DNA of 64,000 nucleotides from Flaviaesturariibacter aridisoli (GTDB lineage Bacteria > Bacteroidota > Bacteroidia > Chitinophagales > Chitinophagaceae): assembly GCF_004343705.1 (NCBI RefSeq), contig NZ_SKFH01000010.1, positions 1 through 64,000 on the forward strand, given 5' to 3'. The notes below the pieces were generated by a model. It did no database searches, was not told the origin of the DNA, and saw only the letters and a list, made by a program, of their open reading frames with translations. A program made the position numbers and the translations under genes. Numbering within the stretch: the first letter of the stretch is position 1; every line of letters begins with the position of its first letter. Shown piece after piece: positions 7,878-17,077 of this stretch.

Positions 7878-9281
7878 ATGAACCTTAAAAGCTTTCTGCG
7901 CAGTCTGTCCTGGCTGGTCGTGCTCAACGTCCTGGTCAAGCCGCTATGGGTGTTCGGCATCGACCGCAAGGTGCAGGTGAACGTAGGGCATGAACGGTAC
8001 GGCACCTACTTCGCCATCCTCAACCTGGCCATCATCCTGTCCATCATTGCCGATGCCGGCCTGACCAACATGCTCAACCGCCGCCTGGCCTTGCAGCAGC
8101 GTGTTTCCATCCGGCGTCTCGTGCTGCTGAAGTGCGGGCTGTCGGCGCTCTACTTCGCCGCGCTTTGCCTCATCGCCTGGCTGACGCGCTTTCACGACTG
8201 GCCGCTGATTCTGCTTACCGGCGCCCTGCAGCTTGCTTCTTCCTTCCTCCTCCTGTTCCGCAACATGGTCACCGGCTACCAACAGTTCCGCGCCGATGCC
8301 TGGCTTTCCATTACCGACAAAAGCGTAACGATCCTGCTCTGCGCACCGCTGCTGTACCTGCCGCTGGCCAGCCGCTTTTCGCTCGAAACGTTCCTGTGGA
8401 TTCAGTTGGGCAGCACGCTGCTGGCGGTGGTCCTCGCCGCCTTCATCGCTGCGCGCCACCACGAAGCACCCGCCGAAAGAACGGGCTACAGCGACCTCTT
8501 CCGGCAGAGCGCGCCCTTCGTGCTGCTGATTCTCCTCATGAGCGTGCATACCCGCCTCGATGCTTTCCTGCTGGAGCGGATGCATCCGTCCGGTGCGCTG
8601 CAGGCCGGCATCTATGCCGCGGCCTACCGCCTCCTCGACGCCGGCAACACGGTGGGCTATATGACGGCGGCCTTCCTCGTGCCCTTTGCGGCGCGGCACC
8701 TCGCCGACAGGCCCCTGATCGACAGCACGACGCTGCGGCTGCGCCACGGGCTGCTCCTGGCTGCTGGTGGCTTTGTAGCGCTCTGTTCCGCCTTTGCCCC
8801 GCAGATCATCGCCCTGCTTTATCATACCGACGATGCCTACACGGCGCGGGTGCTGGTGGCCTGCGTGGCCGTGCTGCCCGCCTATTACGGCATCCATATT
8901 TACGGGTCGCTGCTGACGGCGGCGGGGCGCTTCCGCTTTTTCAACGGCGCCGTGCTGGGCAGCGTGCTGCTCAACACGGCGCTGAACCTATGGCTCATCC
9001 CGCGACTCGGCGCGCTCGGCTGCTGCTATGCGGCGCTGGCCAGCCAGTATGCTTGCGCCGCGACCCTGTTCGTGGGCGCGCAGCAGCATTTCGCCCTGCG
9101 CCTGCACCCGGTATCGCTGCTCGCCTGCGCCCTACTCGGCACCGCCGGATACAGCGTCGGACGGCTGCTGCTGCACGAGCAGCCGGCGCCGCTGTTTTGG
9201 TGGCTCAACGCCGCTATTGCCGCCAGTTTGATTATGTTTGTGCTCTTTACATCGGTCCGTGGAAAGCGGCCCTCATCCTGA
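7878..9281 (+). CDS. Polysaccharide flippase (Wzx/MOP superfamily)
   Basis: A 467-residue integral membrane protein with about 12-14 hydrophobic helices and no signal peptide. The N-terminal SLSWLVVLNVLVKPLWVFGIDRKV opening and the paired Arg-rich loops fit the oligosaccharide-flippase branch of the MOP superfamily, which moves lipid-linked glycan repeats across the inner membrane. The following two genes (Wzz-like, Wzy/WaaL-like) complete a Wzx/Wzy-type export module. Spacing to the next start is 12 bases, so one operon is likely. Confidence 0.85.
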   Translation: MNLKSFLRSLSWLVVLNVLVKPLWVFGIDRKVQVNVGHERYGTYFAILNLAIILSIIADAGLTNMLNRRLALQQRVSIRRLVLLKCGLSALYFAALCLIAWLTRFHDWPLILLTGALQLASSFLLLFRNMVTGYQQFRADAWLSITDKSVTILLCAPLLYLPLASRFSLETFLWIQLGSTLLAVVLAAFIAARHHEAPAERTGYSDLFRQSAPFVLLILLMSVHTRLDAFLLERMHPSGALQAGIYAAAYRLLDAGNTVGYMTAAFLVPFAARHLADRPLIDSTTLRLRHGLLLAAGGFVALCSAFAPQIIALLYHTDDAYTARVLVACVAVLPAYYGIHIYGSLLTAAGRFRFFNGAVLGSVLLNTALNLWLIPRLGALGCCYAALASQYACAATLFVGAQQHFALRLHPVSLLACALLGTAGYSVGRLLLHEQPAPLFWWLNAAIAASLIMFVLFTSVRGKRPSS

Positions 9282-9293
9282 CAATTGCCTTTC

Positions 9294-10130
9294 ATGCCTG
9301 ACTTCCTGACTCTCTTCCGGCGCTGGTGGAAATTGATCGCCGGTCTTGTGCTGCTGGTGGCCGTCGTTACCGCCGGCGTGCTGCTCACCCTCGAGCGCCA
9401 ATACCTCGGCTCCGTCACGGCGCTGCCCGCCACGGCCGTCAACTTCGACAAGTCCAAGATCTTCAACGAAAACATCCAGGGCCTCTACTCCTCGCTCGGC
9501 GGCCCCGACGACATCGACCGCATCCTCGGCACCGCCGCCCTCGATACGATCTTCTTCCAGCTCATTGCCGAAAACAACCTCATTGCGCATTACAAGCTCT
9601 CGGGCGCGAAGCTGCCGCAGTACCAGGCCATGAAGGAGCTGCGCGAGAACGTAGACGTTTCCAAAGACGAATACAACCAGCTCCGCATCCGGGTGTGGGA
9701 CCGCGACAAGTACCTCGCCGCCTCGATGGCCAACGCGCTGTTCGAGAAGTTCCAGAAGATGCACCAGCGGCTGCAAAGCGCTTCCAACGAGCGCGTGCTG
9801 GGCAACCTGAAAGAACACTATGGGGCCCTGCAGACCGAGTTCCTGCGCGGCACCGATTCGATGCAGCACACCGACGCCGCCCGCCGCCAGCTGCTGCAGG
9901 TGCGCAACGACGCCATCGTGAAAGAGCTGTCGGATTACGAGCGCCTCATCAACGAATACACGCTGGTGGTGAATACCAAGCCCAGTGTGCTGTTGCTGGT
10001 AGAAGCCGCCCGTCCCGGGTTCCGTCCCGAGCGGCCGAAGCTGCTGCCGCTGTTCGCCATGGCCTGCTTCACGGCGCTGGTGTTCGCCATCCTGCTCGTT
10101 CTCTTCCTGGAAAGCCGCAAAAAAGACTGA
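9294..10130 (+). CDS. Wzz-like chain-length determinant protein
   Basis: 278 residues with a transmembrane helix near each end (about 13-33 and 250-270) and a long periplasmic helical region rich in charged residues between them. This is the polysaccharide co-polymerase topology without a kinase domain. ERPKLLPLFAMACFTALVF at the C-terminal helix resembles the proline-rich segment before TM2 of Wzz proteins. ATG 9294 is preferred over TTG 9285. Its stop is followed one base later by the ligase/polymerase gene, so translation is probably coupled. Confidence 0.75.
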   Translation: MPDFLTLFRRWWKLIAGLVLLVAVVTAGVLLTLERQYLGSVTALPATAVNFDKSKIFNENIQGLYSSLGGPDDIDRILGTAALDTIFFQLIAENNLIAHYKLSGAKLPQYQAMKELRENVDVSKDEYNQLRIRVWDRDKYLAASMANALFEKFQKMHQRLQSASNERVLGNLKEHYGALQTEFLRGTDSMQHTDAARRQLLQVRNDAIVKELSDYERLINEYTLVVNTKPSVLLLVEAARPGFRPERPKLLPLFAMACFTALVFAILLVLFLESRKKD

Positions 10131-10131
10131 C

Positions 10132-11589
10132 ATGCACGCGGCGCTGCGCAACCGGTTGTTCGTCGGCTTCGGGATCCTGTTCGTGCTGGTCGCCGCATGG
10201 GCGATGTACCTCACGCAACCCCTGTTGCTGGTGCTGCCGTTCGGGCTGCTGTACTTCCTGTGGGTATGCCACGACCCGTTCGTGCTGTTCTGGACGCTCA
10301 TCGCCTTCCTGCCCTGGTCCATCGAGTTCAACTTTACGCCCAGCCTCGGCACCGACCTGCCCACCGAGCCGCTGATGCTGCTCACCTCTTTCTCCATCCT
10401 TTGCTTTGTGCTGTACCACCGCCGGCGGCGCCCGCTCGAGGGGCTGGGTCACTCGCAGCTTTTCTTGTTCCTCCTGCTGCAGGCCGCCTGGTGGGGGGTG
10501 TCGGCCTACTGTTCCACCGACTTCGGCCTCTCGCTGAAATACTGCCTGGCGAAAGGCTGGTACTTCGGCGCCTTCCTGTTTGCACCCTACGTGTTGTTCC
10601 GCGACCCCAGGAACCTGGTGCGCACGGTGCAGCTGCTTTGCGCGTCGATGTTGCTGTTGGTGGCCCGTGCGTTGTTGCTGCACGCCGGCACCGGCTTTTC
10701 GTTTACCAGCGTCAACGCGGCCCTGTACCCGCACTTCCGCAACCACGTCAATTACTCCTCGGTGCTGGCCTGCATCATCCCGATGCTGGTGGCCGGGCAC
10801 CACTTTGCCCGCAGCCGTGAGCGGAAAAAACTGATGAAGGTGCTCATCGGGGTGGCGCTGGTGGCCATCGTGCTCAGCTATGCGCGTGGCGCCTGGGTAG
10901 CCCTGGTGGCGGGTGGGATCGTATTTCTACTGATGCGCCGCCGCCTGCTGATGCCGGCCTTCTTCCTGGTGCTGCTCGGCGCCGGCATCGGGGTATACTG
11001 GCTCACCTCCAACCAACGCTACATGCGCTTCGCGGGCAACTTCAACACGACCGTGTTTCATACCGATTTCCAGGATCACCTGCGTGCTACCTACCAGTTC
11101 AAAGACCTCTCCAACGCCGAGCGTATCTACCGCTGGATCGCGGGCATGCACATGGTGCGGGAGCACTGGGCTACCGGCTGGGGGCCCAACACGTATGTGA
11201 TCAATTATAAGAAGTACACGGTGCCCGCCTTCAGGACCTGGGTGAGCGACAACCCCGAGAAGAGCACCATCCACAACTACTACCTGTTCACCACCATCGA
11301 GCAGGGCTTCGTAGGATTGCTCCTGCTGCTGCTCGTTACGGGGTACGCGTTCTACGTGGCGCAGAAGGTGTACGTGCGCTCGTCCGACCCGCTCTGGCGC
11401 GCCGCCGCCGCCGTGGCCGGCGTAGTGCTGATGATGGAATGCACCGTGAACCTGATCAACGACCTGGTGGAAACCGACAAGCTGGGTAGCCTGTTTTACC
11501 TCTCCCTCGCCACGCTCATCGCCGCCGAAGTGCGCCTGCGTCAGGAGCGCACGTCGAGCGCATCCCGGAGCCCGTTTCCTACGAGGTGA
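10132..11589 (+). CDS. O-antigen ligase/polymerase (Wzy/WaaL-like)
   Basis: A 485-residue polytopic membrane protein with about 11-12 helices and a large periplasmic loop (about 290-385) holding NYKKYTVPAF and the conserved HNYYLFTTIEQG stretch, where WaaL/Wzy proteins carry their catalytic His. It would polymerise glycan repeats or attach them to a lipid acceptor. Its last 49 bases overlap the convergent ABC permease gene, so the C-terminus (RTSSASRSPFPTR) is encoded antisense to the permease end. Confidence 0.8.
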   Translation: MHAALRNRLFVGFGILFVLVAAWAMYLTQPLLLVLPFGLLYFLWVCHDPFVLFWTLIAFLPWSIEFNFTPSLGTDLPTEPLMLLTSFSILCFVLYHRRRRPLEGLGHSQLFLFLLLQAAWWGVSAYCSTDFGLSLKYCLAKGWYFGAFLFAPYVLFRDPRNLVRTVQLLCASMLLLVARALLLHAGTGFSFTSVNAALYPHFRNHVNYSSVLACIIPMLVAGHHFARSRERKKLMKVLIGVALVAIVLSYARGAWVALVAGGIVFLLMRRRLLMPAFFLVLLGAGIGVYWLTSNQRYMRFAGNFNTTVFHTDFQDHLRATYQFKDLSNAERIYRWIAGMHMVREHWATGWGPNTYVINYKKYTVPAFRTWVSDNPEKSTIHNYYLFTTIEQGFVGLLLLLLVTGYAFYVAQKVYVRSSDPLWRAAAAVAGVVLMMECTVNLINDLVETDKLGSLFYLSLATLIAAEVRLRQERTSSASRSPFPTR

Positions 11590-12623
11590 AATGCCAGCAC
11601 CAGCAGCATGATGGCAAAGCCCGGTGCGAGGGCAAGCATGGGATTGTTGGTGATGATGAAATTGTAGTTCTCCTTGATCATCAGGCCCCAGCTGGGCATC
11701 GGCGGTTGCACGCCTACACCGAGAAAGCTCAGTCCCGCTTCGAGCACTATCGCGGAGGCGAAGTTGGAGGCGGCGATGACGAGGATCGGGCCGGTGATGT
11801 TGGGAAGGATGTGGCGGAACAACGTGCGGAAGTGGCTGAAGCCCAATACCCGCGCGGCTTCCACGTAGGGCAGCTCCCGCGCCGCCAGCACCTGCCCGCG
11901 TACCAGCCGCGCCACGTTGACCCAAAGCGTTAGCCCTACGGCGATGAACACCTGCCAGAAGCCCTTGCCCAGAAGCAGCGTGATGGCGAACACCAGCAGC
12001 AGCGTAGGAATGCTCCACAATACGTTCACCAGCCACATGACCACCACATCGGTGCGCCCGCGGAAGTAGCCGGCCAGCGCCCCCAAAAAGGTGCCGATGG
12101 AAAGAGACAGGAGCACGGTCACGAGGCCCACACACAAACTGACCCGTGTGCCGATGATGAGTCGGCTCAGGATGTCGCGGCCATACTTGTCGGTGCCGAG
12201 AGGAAAGCGCTTGAAGCGATAGGGCTTCGTGAGGACGTCGCTCCGGGCATAGGTACGGTTTTCATAAAGGCCGTCGTCCACATACTTCTCCACCACGATG
12301 GAGTCGCCCTCGCTGTGTGACTGCCCGATCGGCACGTAGTCGTAGCGGTCGGGAACGCCGTAGAGCAGGCGATGCAGGGCGCCCGCGGGCGGCGGCGGGG
12401 GCTGCTTGCGTACCAGCAGGAAGCTTTGGCCGAAGCCGGGCTTGTTGCCGCCGATCTCGAGAATGATGCGGTTGGCATTGGGCGAAGCGTCGGGGGCCAG
12501 GTAATAGGCAAAGATCGCCACGAACACGGCGACGCCGATGAGGACGAGGCCGGCCAGGGCGCTCTTGTTGCGCCGGAAGCGGCGCCACACCGGTCTTCGC
12601 TCTGTGGGGGTCGGACTGCTCAT
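11541..12623 (-). CDS. Oligopeptide-type ABC transporter permease (OppC/DppC-like)
   Basis: A 360-residue inner-membrane permease. After the first helix (about 21-40), a long periplasmic insert (about 45-125) precedes five more helices, and the cytoplasmic EAA loop reads EAARVLGFSHFRTLFRHILPN. FPLGTDKYGRDILSRLIIGTRVSL is the OppC signature. ATG 12623 (MSSPTPTERRPVW) is chosen; an in-frame upstream codon at 12665 would add 14 residues. The partner permease, ATPases and binding protein are not in the window, so the substrate is not known. It overlaps the convergent ligase gene by 49 bases. Confidence 0.92.
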   Translation of the reverse strand: MSSPTPTERRPVWRRFRRNKSALAGLVLIGVAVFVAIFAYYLAPDASPNANRIILEIGGNKPGFGQSFLLVRKQPPPPPAGALHRLLYGVPDRYDYVPIGQSHSEGDSIVVEKYVDDGLYENRTYARSDVLTKPYRFKRFPLGTDKYGRDILSRLIIGTRVSLCVGLVTVLLSLSIGTFLGALAGYFRGRTDVVVMWLVNVLWSIPTLLLVFAITLLLGKGFWQVFIAVGLTLWVNVARLVRGQVLAARELPYVEAARVLGFSHFRTLFRHILPNITGPILVIAASNFASAIVLEAGLSFLGVGVQPPMPSWGLMIKENYNFIITNNPMLALAPGFAIMLLVLAFHLVGNGLRDALDVRS

Positions 12624-12706
12624 GAAACCTGAAGTTAGGGCACCGCTCCCTTTATCCGGCAGCACACATTAAAGCACACCCGGAGAACGCCGTACAGAGC
12701 CACACG

Positions 12707-13810
12707 CTACCGCACTTTTCTTCCCTTCCATTCGTACTTCCCCACCTGGCTCAGCGCGCCTACGAAGACGGTATAAAGGATGTGCAGCGGCTGCATCCAT
12801 GGAAACCATTTCAGCAAATGGGCTTGTCCGAAAAAGCGTGCCACGGGAGCGAGGAACCGTAGTTCTACAATCGTCTTCAGTACCAGCAGGAGCAGCAGCG
12901 GCAGCAGGCGCGCCGCATCCCAGAAGGAAGCAATAGCCGTCACTACAAACCAGAGGTTGAAGGCGTATACGAGCAGCAGGGCGCCGAAGATCCGCTTGTC
13001 GTCGTATTGCGCCGACTTGGAAGCCCAGCGAACGCGCTGCTTCCAGAAGGCGCGCCAGCCCGGTGCGGGATCGGTATCCACGATGGCGTCGGGGTGCATC
13101 CGGTAGTGAATTTTGCCCGGGTGGCGCAGGGCGATCTTGTGCATCAGCAGGAGGTCGTCGCCGCTCGCTACGTGGTCGATGCCGGCGAAGCCGCCTGCTT
13201 CGAGGAAGGCTTCTTTACTATAGGCCAGGTTGGCGCCATTGCACATGCTGTGAAAACCGCTGGCGACCGAAGCCGCGGTGATACCCTGGAGTGTCAGGAA
13301 GTCGAGCGCCTGGAAGCGGTCGCACAGCGTTCGCAGGTGCTGGTAGCGCACCGGTGCCGCCACAAACGCCGCGCGTTCGCTGGAAGCTGCAAAGTGGCGT
13401 AGCCACAGAGGTCCGGGCAGGCAGTCGGCATCGGTGGTCACGATCCAGGGGCCGTGCGCCGCGTTGACGCCCTGGGTGATGGCTGCCTTCTTTCCTTCCA
13501 CGCCGGGCGGCAGCCGGAGCACCCGCACGTTTCCGCCGGCGGCTTCGGCGATGGCCGCCGTGCCGTCGGAGGAATGATCGTCGAGCACCAGCACTTCGAA
13601 ACATTCAGCGGGGTATTGCTGGGCGAGCAGGGCTTCCAGCAACTGCGGGAGGTGCGCGGCCTCATTGCGTGCGGGCACCAGCACGGTAAAAAAGGTCGTT
13701 GTTCCGGAGTTCAGTTCTTCCGGCGCCACGCCCTTCCACCCGTGCCGGTAAAAACCGATCAACGCCGCATAGCATCCGCCTATTACCAAACCACTTAGCC
13801 AGAAGATCAT
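12707..13810 (-). CDS. Family 2 glycosyltransferase with C-terminal membrane helices
   Basis: 367 residues from ATG 13810. After an N-terminal helix (about 2-20) comes a GT-A fold: VLVPARNEAAHLPQLL, the LDDHSSDGT nucleotide-sugar motif, TDADC metal-binding motif, and a GDDLLLMHK plus QRVRWASK region corresponding to the (Q/R)xxRW motif of processive GT2 enzymes. Three C-terminal helices follow. It probably transfers sugars to a lipid or growing polysaccharide at the inner membrane. An alternative ATG at 13873 would put the start inside the candidate marR operator. Confidence 0.85.
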   Translation of the reverse strand: MIFWLSGLVIGGCYAALIGFYRHGWKGVAPEELNSGTTTFFTVLVPARNEAAHLPQLLEALLAQQYPAECFEVLVLDDHSSDGTAAIAEAAGGNVRVLRLPPGVEGKKAAITQGVNAAHGPWIVTTDADCLPGPLWLRHFAASSERAAFVAAPVRYQHLRTLCDRFQALDFLTLQGITAASVASGFHSMCNGANLAYSKEAFLEAGGFAGIDHVASGDDLLLMHKIALRHPGKIHYRMHPDAIVDTDPAPGWRAFWKQRVRWASKSAQYDDKRIFGALLLVYAFNLWFVVTAIASFWDAARLLPLLLLLVLKTIVELRFLAPVARFFGQAHLLKWFPWMQPLHILYTVFVGALSQVGKYEWKGRKVR

Positions 13811-13865
13811 TAAAATTTTTTTTGCCCGGGCGTCCAATATATTTGAAAAGCGCTTAAATTTACTT

Positions 13866-13881
13866 AGTTGCATAAACAACT
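13866..13881. promoter_or_regulatory. Candidate MarR operator
   Basis: AGTTG-CATAAA-CAACT is a perfect 5-bp inverted repeat with a 6-bp spacer ending two bases before the marR start codon and lying in the divergent region with the GT2 gene. Position and symmetry fit an autoregulatory MarR site. The assignment is inference. Confidence 0.5.
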
Positions 13882-13883
13882 GT

Positions 13884-14327
13884 ATGCCAAACAACCAATT
13901 CCGCAAAGGCGAGCTGTATAGTTTCATCACGGGGAAGGCCTCCACGGCCATTGCCCGCCGCCTGCAAAAGAAGTTCAACCAGCACGAGCTTCCGCTCACC
14001 ATCGAGCAATGGAGCGTGCTGTATCACCTTTGGAAGGATGATGGTTTGAGCCAGCAGGAATTGTGCAACGCCACCTTCCGCGACAAACCGAGCATCACGC
14101 GCCTTATCGACAACCTCGAGAAAGCGGGCTTTGTGAAACGCGTGGGCGATGAGAACGACCGGCGCATCAACAAAGTGTTTGTCACGAAGGCGGCCGCCAA
14201 ATTGCAGGAACAAACCATGCAGCTGGCCGAGGAAACGCTCAACGAAGCCCTCGAAGGCGTACCATCCGACCAGATCGACATGGCGAAGACGGTGCTGCAG
14301 AAAGTATACGACAACCTGAGTCAATGA
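13884..14327 (+). CDS. MarR-family transcriptional regulator
   Basis: A 147-residue winged-helix regulator. LTIEQWSVLYHLWKDDGLSQQELC, SITRLIDNLEKAGFVKR and the wing with DENDRRINKVFVT are typical MarR elements. It is followed 78 bases later by an acyl-CoA dehydrogenase and preceded by an inverted repeat at the start codon, so it may repress itself and fatty-acid or aromatic catabolism. The stop codon TGA is the first three bases of a TGAGTAA heptamer array. Confidence 0.9.
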   Translation: MPNNQFRKGELYSFITGKASTAIARRLQKKFNQHELPLTIEQWSVLYHLWKDDGLSQQELCNATFRDKPSITRLIDNLEKAGFVKRVGDENDRRINKVFVTKAAAKLQEQTMQLAEETLNEALEGVPSDQIDMAKTVLQKVYDNLSQ

Positions 14328-14345
14328 GTAATGAGTAATGAGTAG
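14325..14345. repeat. Heptamer array (TGAGTAA)3
   Basis: TGAGTAA, TGAGTAA and TGAGTAG in tandem. The first unit contains the marR stop codon. Part of the heptamer-array class described in the findings, but with no inverted partner visible. Confidence 0.8.
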
Positions 14346-14397
14346 GTTGGTAGGTGCCAGGTTACCGATAAACAAATAGACTAATTAACTAATAAAC
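14344..14397 (+). repeat. Octamer leader element, copy 1
   Basis: GGTTGGTAGGTGCCAGGTTACC followed by CYAATNRA-type octamers ending in AATAAAC, eight bases before the acyl-CoA dehydrogenase start. Copies lie at 28617-28670 (minus strand, before yqeY) and 35391-35439. Confidence 0.75.
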
Positions 14398-14405
14398 ACT
14401 CAGAC

Positions 14406-16184
14406 ATGGAAGCGACGCAAACAACCCTCAAGGGCGGTGAATGGCTGATCCGGGAAAGCGAGCCGGCTGCAACCTTCATTCCCGAGCAATTCAGCGAAGA
14501 GCAGCTCATGATCCGCGACATGTGCAACCAGTACCTCGACACCGAGGTGTTCCCCATCCTCGACCGCATCGACGACATGGAGCCCGGGCTCATGAAGTCG
14601 CTGGTGCAGAAGGCCGGCGGGCAGGGCATGCTGGCCACGTCCTTCCCCGAGGAATACGGTGGTCTCGGCAAGGACTTCATCACGTCCACCATCGTCAACG
14701 AATACCTGGGTGCGGGCCACTCCTTCTCGGTAGCCATCTCGGCCCACACCGGCATCGGCACGCTGCCCATCCTGTACTTCGGCAACGAAGAACAAAAGCA
14801 GCGCTACATCCCGAAGCTGATCTCCGGCGAGTGGACGGGTGCCTACGGCCTCACCGAGCCCAACAGCGGCTCCGACGCGCTGGGCGCCAAGACGACGGCC
14901 CGTCTCAGCGACGACGGCAAGTACTATATTCTCAATGGCCAGAAATGCTGGATCACCAACGGCGGCTTTGCCGACGTATACACCGTGTTTGCGAAAGTGG
15001 ACGGCGACAAGTTCACCGGCTTTATCGTGGAGCGCGGCTTTGAGGGCTTCACCCAGGGACCTGAAGAGCACAAGATGGGCATCAAAGGTTCTTCTACCGT
15101 ACAACTCTATTTCCAGGACTGCAAGGTGCCCGTGGAGAATGTGCTCGGCGAGATCGGCAAGGGCCACAAGATCGCCTTCAACATCCTCAACATCGGCCGC
15201 CTGAAGCTGTGCGCAGCAGCGCTGGGTGGTGCCAAGCGCGCCATCACCACTTCGGTGGAATACGCCATTACCCGCGAGCAGTTCAAGACCGCCATCGCCA
15301 ACTTCGGTGCCATCAAGCACAAGCTCGCCGAGATGGTGATCCGCACCTTCGCCTGCGAAAGCGCCCTGTACCGCACCGCGGCCTGGATCGATGAAAAGGA
15401 AAAGGAAGCGCTCGGCGAAGGCAAGCCTTTCAACGATGCCCTCCTCGGCGCCGCCGAAGAATACGCCATCGAATGCGCCCTGCTGAAAGTGCACGGCTCC
15501 GAAACGCTCGACTTCTGCGTGGACGAAGGCGTGCAGATCCACGGCGGCAACGGCTTCTCGGCCGAGTACAACATTTCGCGCGCATACCGCGACTCGCGCA
15601 TTAACCGCATCTACGAAGGCACCAACGAGATCAACCGCCTTCTCTCGGTAGATATGACACTGAAGCGCGCCATGCAGGGCCGCCTCGCCATGATGGGCCC
15701 GGCCATGAAAGTGGGCCAGGAGCTGCTGGCCATCCCCGACTTCGGCGAGCAGGACGAAACGCCTTTCGCCGCCGAGCGCAAGCTGATCGAAGGCTTCAAG
15801 AAGGCCATCCTCCTCACCGCCGGCGGTGCCGCGCAAAAGCTGATGATGAAGCTGGAGCGCGAGCAGGAGCTCCTGATGAACATCGCCGATATGTCGATCG
15901 ACACTTTTGTAGCTGAAAGCCTGCTGCTGCGCGTGCAGCGCCTGGAGCAGGAAGGCAAGGCCACGCAACTGCACCGCGACATTGCCGGCGTCTACCTCTA
16001 CGACGCCGCCGACCGCATTGCCAAAGCCGGTAAAGATGCCATCAACGCTTTCGCCGAGGGCGACGAGCAGCGCATGATGCTGATGGGCATCCGCCGCTTT
16101 ACCAAAGCCCAGTCGTACAACAGCAAAGAAGCCCGCCGCCGCATCGCCGATGCGCTCATCGCGAAGCAGAAATACTTTCTTTAG
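14406..16184 (+). CDS. Acyl-CoA dehydrogenase
   Basis: FAD enzyme for the first step of beta-oxidation, 592 residues, with an extended C-terminal helical domain (about 430-590) as in the VLCAD-like bacterial branch. YGLTEPNSGSDALG and WITNGGFADVYTVFAKV are the flavin/substrate motifs. QIHGGNGFSAEYNISRAYRD and RIYEGTNEINRL are the family signatures, the Glu of YEGT being the usual catalytic base. Preceded by a MarR regulator. A bidirectional terminator separates it from murI. Confidence 0.93.
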   Translation: MEATQTTLKGGEWLIRESEPAATFIPEQFSEEQLMIRDMCNQYLDTEVFPILDRIDDMEPGLMKSLVQKAGGQGMLATSFPEEYGGLGKDFITSTIVNEYLGAGHSFSVAISAHTGIGTLPILYFGNEEQKQRYIPKLISGEWTGAYGLTEPNSGSDALGAKTTARLSDDGKYYILNGQKCWITNGGFADVYTVFAKVDGDKFTGFIVERGFEGFTQGPEEHKMGIKGSSTVQLYFQDCKVPVENVLGEIGKGHKIAFNILNIGRLKLCAAALGGAKRAITTSVEYAITREQFKTAIANFGAIKHKLAEMVIRTFACESALYRTAAWIDEKEKEALGEGKPFNDALLGAAEEYAIECALLKVHGSETLDFCVDEGVQIHGGNGFSAEYNISRAYRDSRINRIYEGTNEINRLLSVDMTLKRAMQGRLAMMGPAMKVGQELLAIPDFGEQDETPFAAERKLIEGFKKAILLTAGGAAQKLMMKLEREQELLMNIADMSIDTFVAESLLLRVQRLEQEGKATQLHRDIAGVYLYDAADRIAKAGKDAINAFAEGDEQRMMLMGIRRFTKAQSYNSKEARRRIADALIAKQKYFL

Positions 16185-16207
16185 TTTGGTTATGGTTAAA
16201 AAAGAAG

Positions 16208-16229
16208 AAGCCCCGCAATTGTGGGGCTT
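16208..16229. terminator. Bidirectional terminator between the acyl-CoA dehydrogenase gene and murI
   Basis: AAGCCCC-GCAATTGT-GGGGCTT forms a stem that a G-U pair extends through the CAATTG centre. T-rich flanks exist on both strands. Confidence 0.92.
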
Positions 16230-16234
16230 TTTTC

Positions 16235-17053
16235 TTACCGCAGGTCCACATGTTTGGAGGCTACTTCTTCTCCAAAAAAGATGGTCGCTTTCCGGTTGAA
16301 ATCTTCGGTTGAATCCGTTGTATAAAAGATGCGATCTTTCTCTTTCGTCAGCCGGGTTTCGATCTCCGGGTGCCTGTTCAGGTAATCCTGGAGGCTCTCC
16401 GCGACGATATCGCCCTGCGCCAGCACCCGGACGCCTTCGGGCAGGTATTGCTTAATTTTATCGAGCAACAGCGGGTAGTGTGTGCAGGCCAGCAGCAGCG
16501 TATCCACCTCGGGGTTTTGCTCCAGCACATGCGCCACGTGGCGCTTCACGAAATAGTCGGCGCCGGGGCCACCGTGCTCATTGTTTTCGATGAGCGGCAC
16601 CCACATCGGGCAGGCCTCGGGCACTACACTAAGGCCTGGGAAAAACTTTTCGATCTCGATCTCGTACGACTTTGATTGCACCGTGCCGTGGGTGGCCAGC
16701 ACGGCGATGGCACCGCTTTCGGAGTAGTTGCCCACCACTTCGGCCGTTGGGCGGATCACGCCCAGCACGCGGGCCCTGGGGTCGAGGCGGGCGAGGTCGG
16801 TTTGCTGGATGCTGCGCAAGGCCTTTGCCGATGCCGTGTTGCAGGCCAGGATGATCAGCGGGCAGCCCTGTTGCAACAGCCACTCCACGCACTGCAGCGT
16901 GTAGCGGTACACCGTTTCGAAGGAGCGGTTGCCGTAAGGCGCGCGCGCATTGTCGCCGAGATAGAGGTAGTCGTATTGCGGCAGCCGGTCTACAAGCGTA
17001 CGCAGCACTGTGAGGCCGCCATAGCCGGAATCAAAAACACCGATGGGAGACAT
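16235..17053 (-). CDS. murI: Glutamate racemase
   Basis: Makes D-glutamate for peptidoglycan. The 272-residue protein shows the N-terminal IGVFDSGYGGLTVLR and both catalytic cysteine motifs, LACNTASA and LACTHYPLL, with APYG between. It lies last in the minus-strand envelope cluster but is separated from ompH by a strong terminator flanked by inverted heptamer arrays, so it probably has its own promoter. Confidence 0.97.
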   Translation of the reverse strand: MSPIGVFDSGYGGLTVLRTLVDRLPQYDYLYLGDNARAPYGNRSFETVYRYTLQCVEWLLQQGCPLIILACNTASAKALRSIQQTDLARLDPRARVLGVIRPTAEVVGNYSESGAIAVLATHGTVQSKSYEIEIEKFFPGLSVVPEACPMWVPLIENNEHGGPGADYFVKRHVAHVLEQNPEVDTLLLACTHYPLLLDKIKQYLPEGVRVLAQGDIVAESLQDYLNRHPEIETRLTKEKDRIFYTTDSTEDFNRKATIFFGEEVASKHVDLR

Positions 17054-17077
17054 GGAGCAAAGCTACGGAAAGGCATC

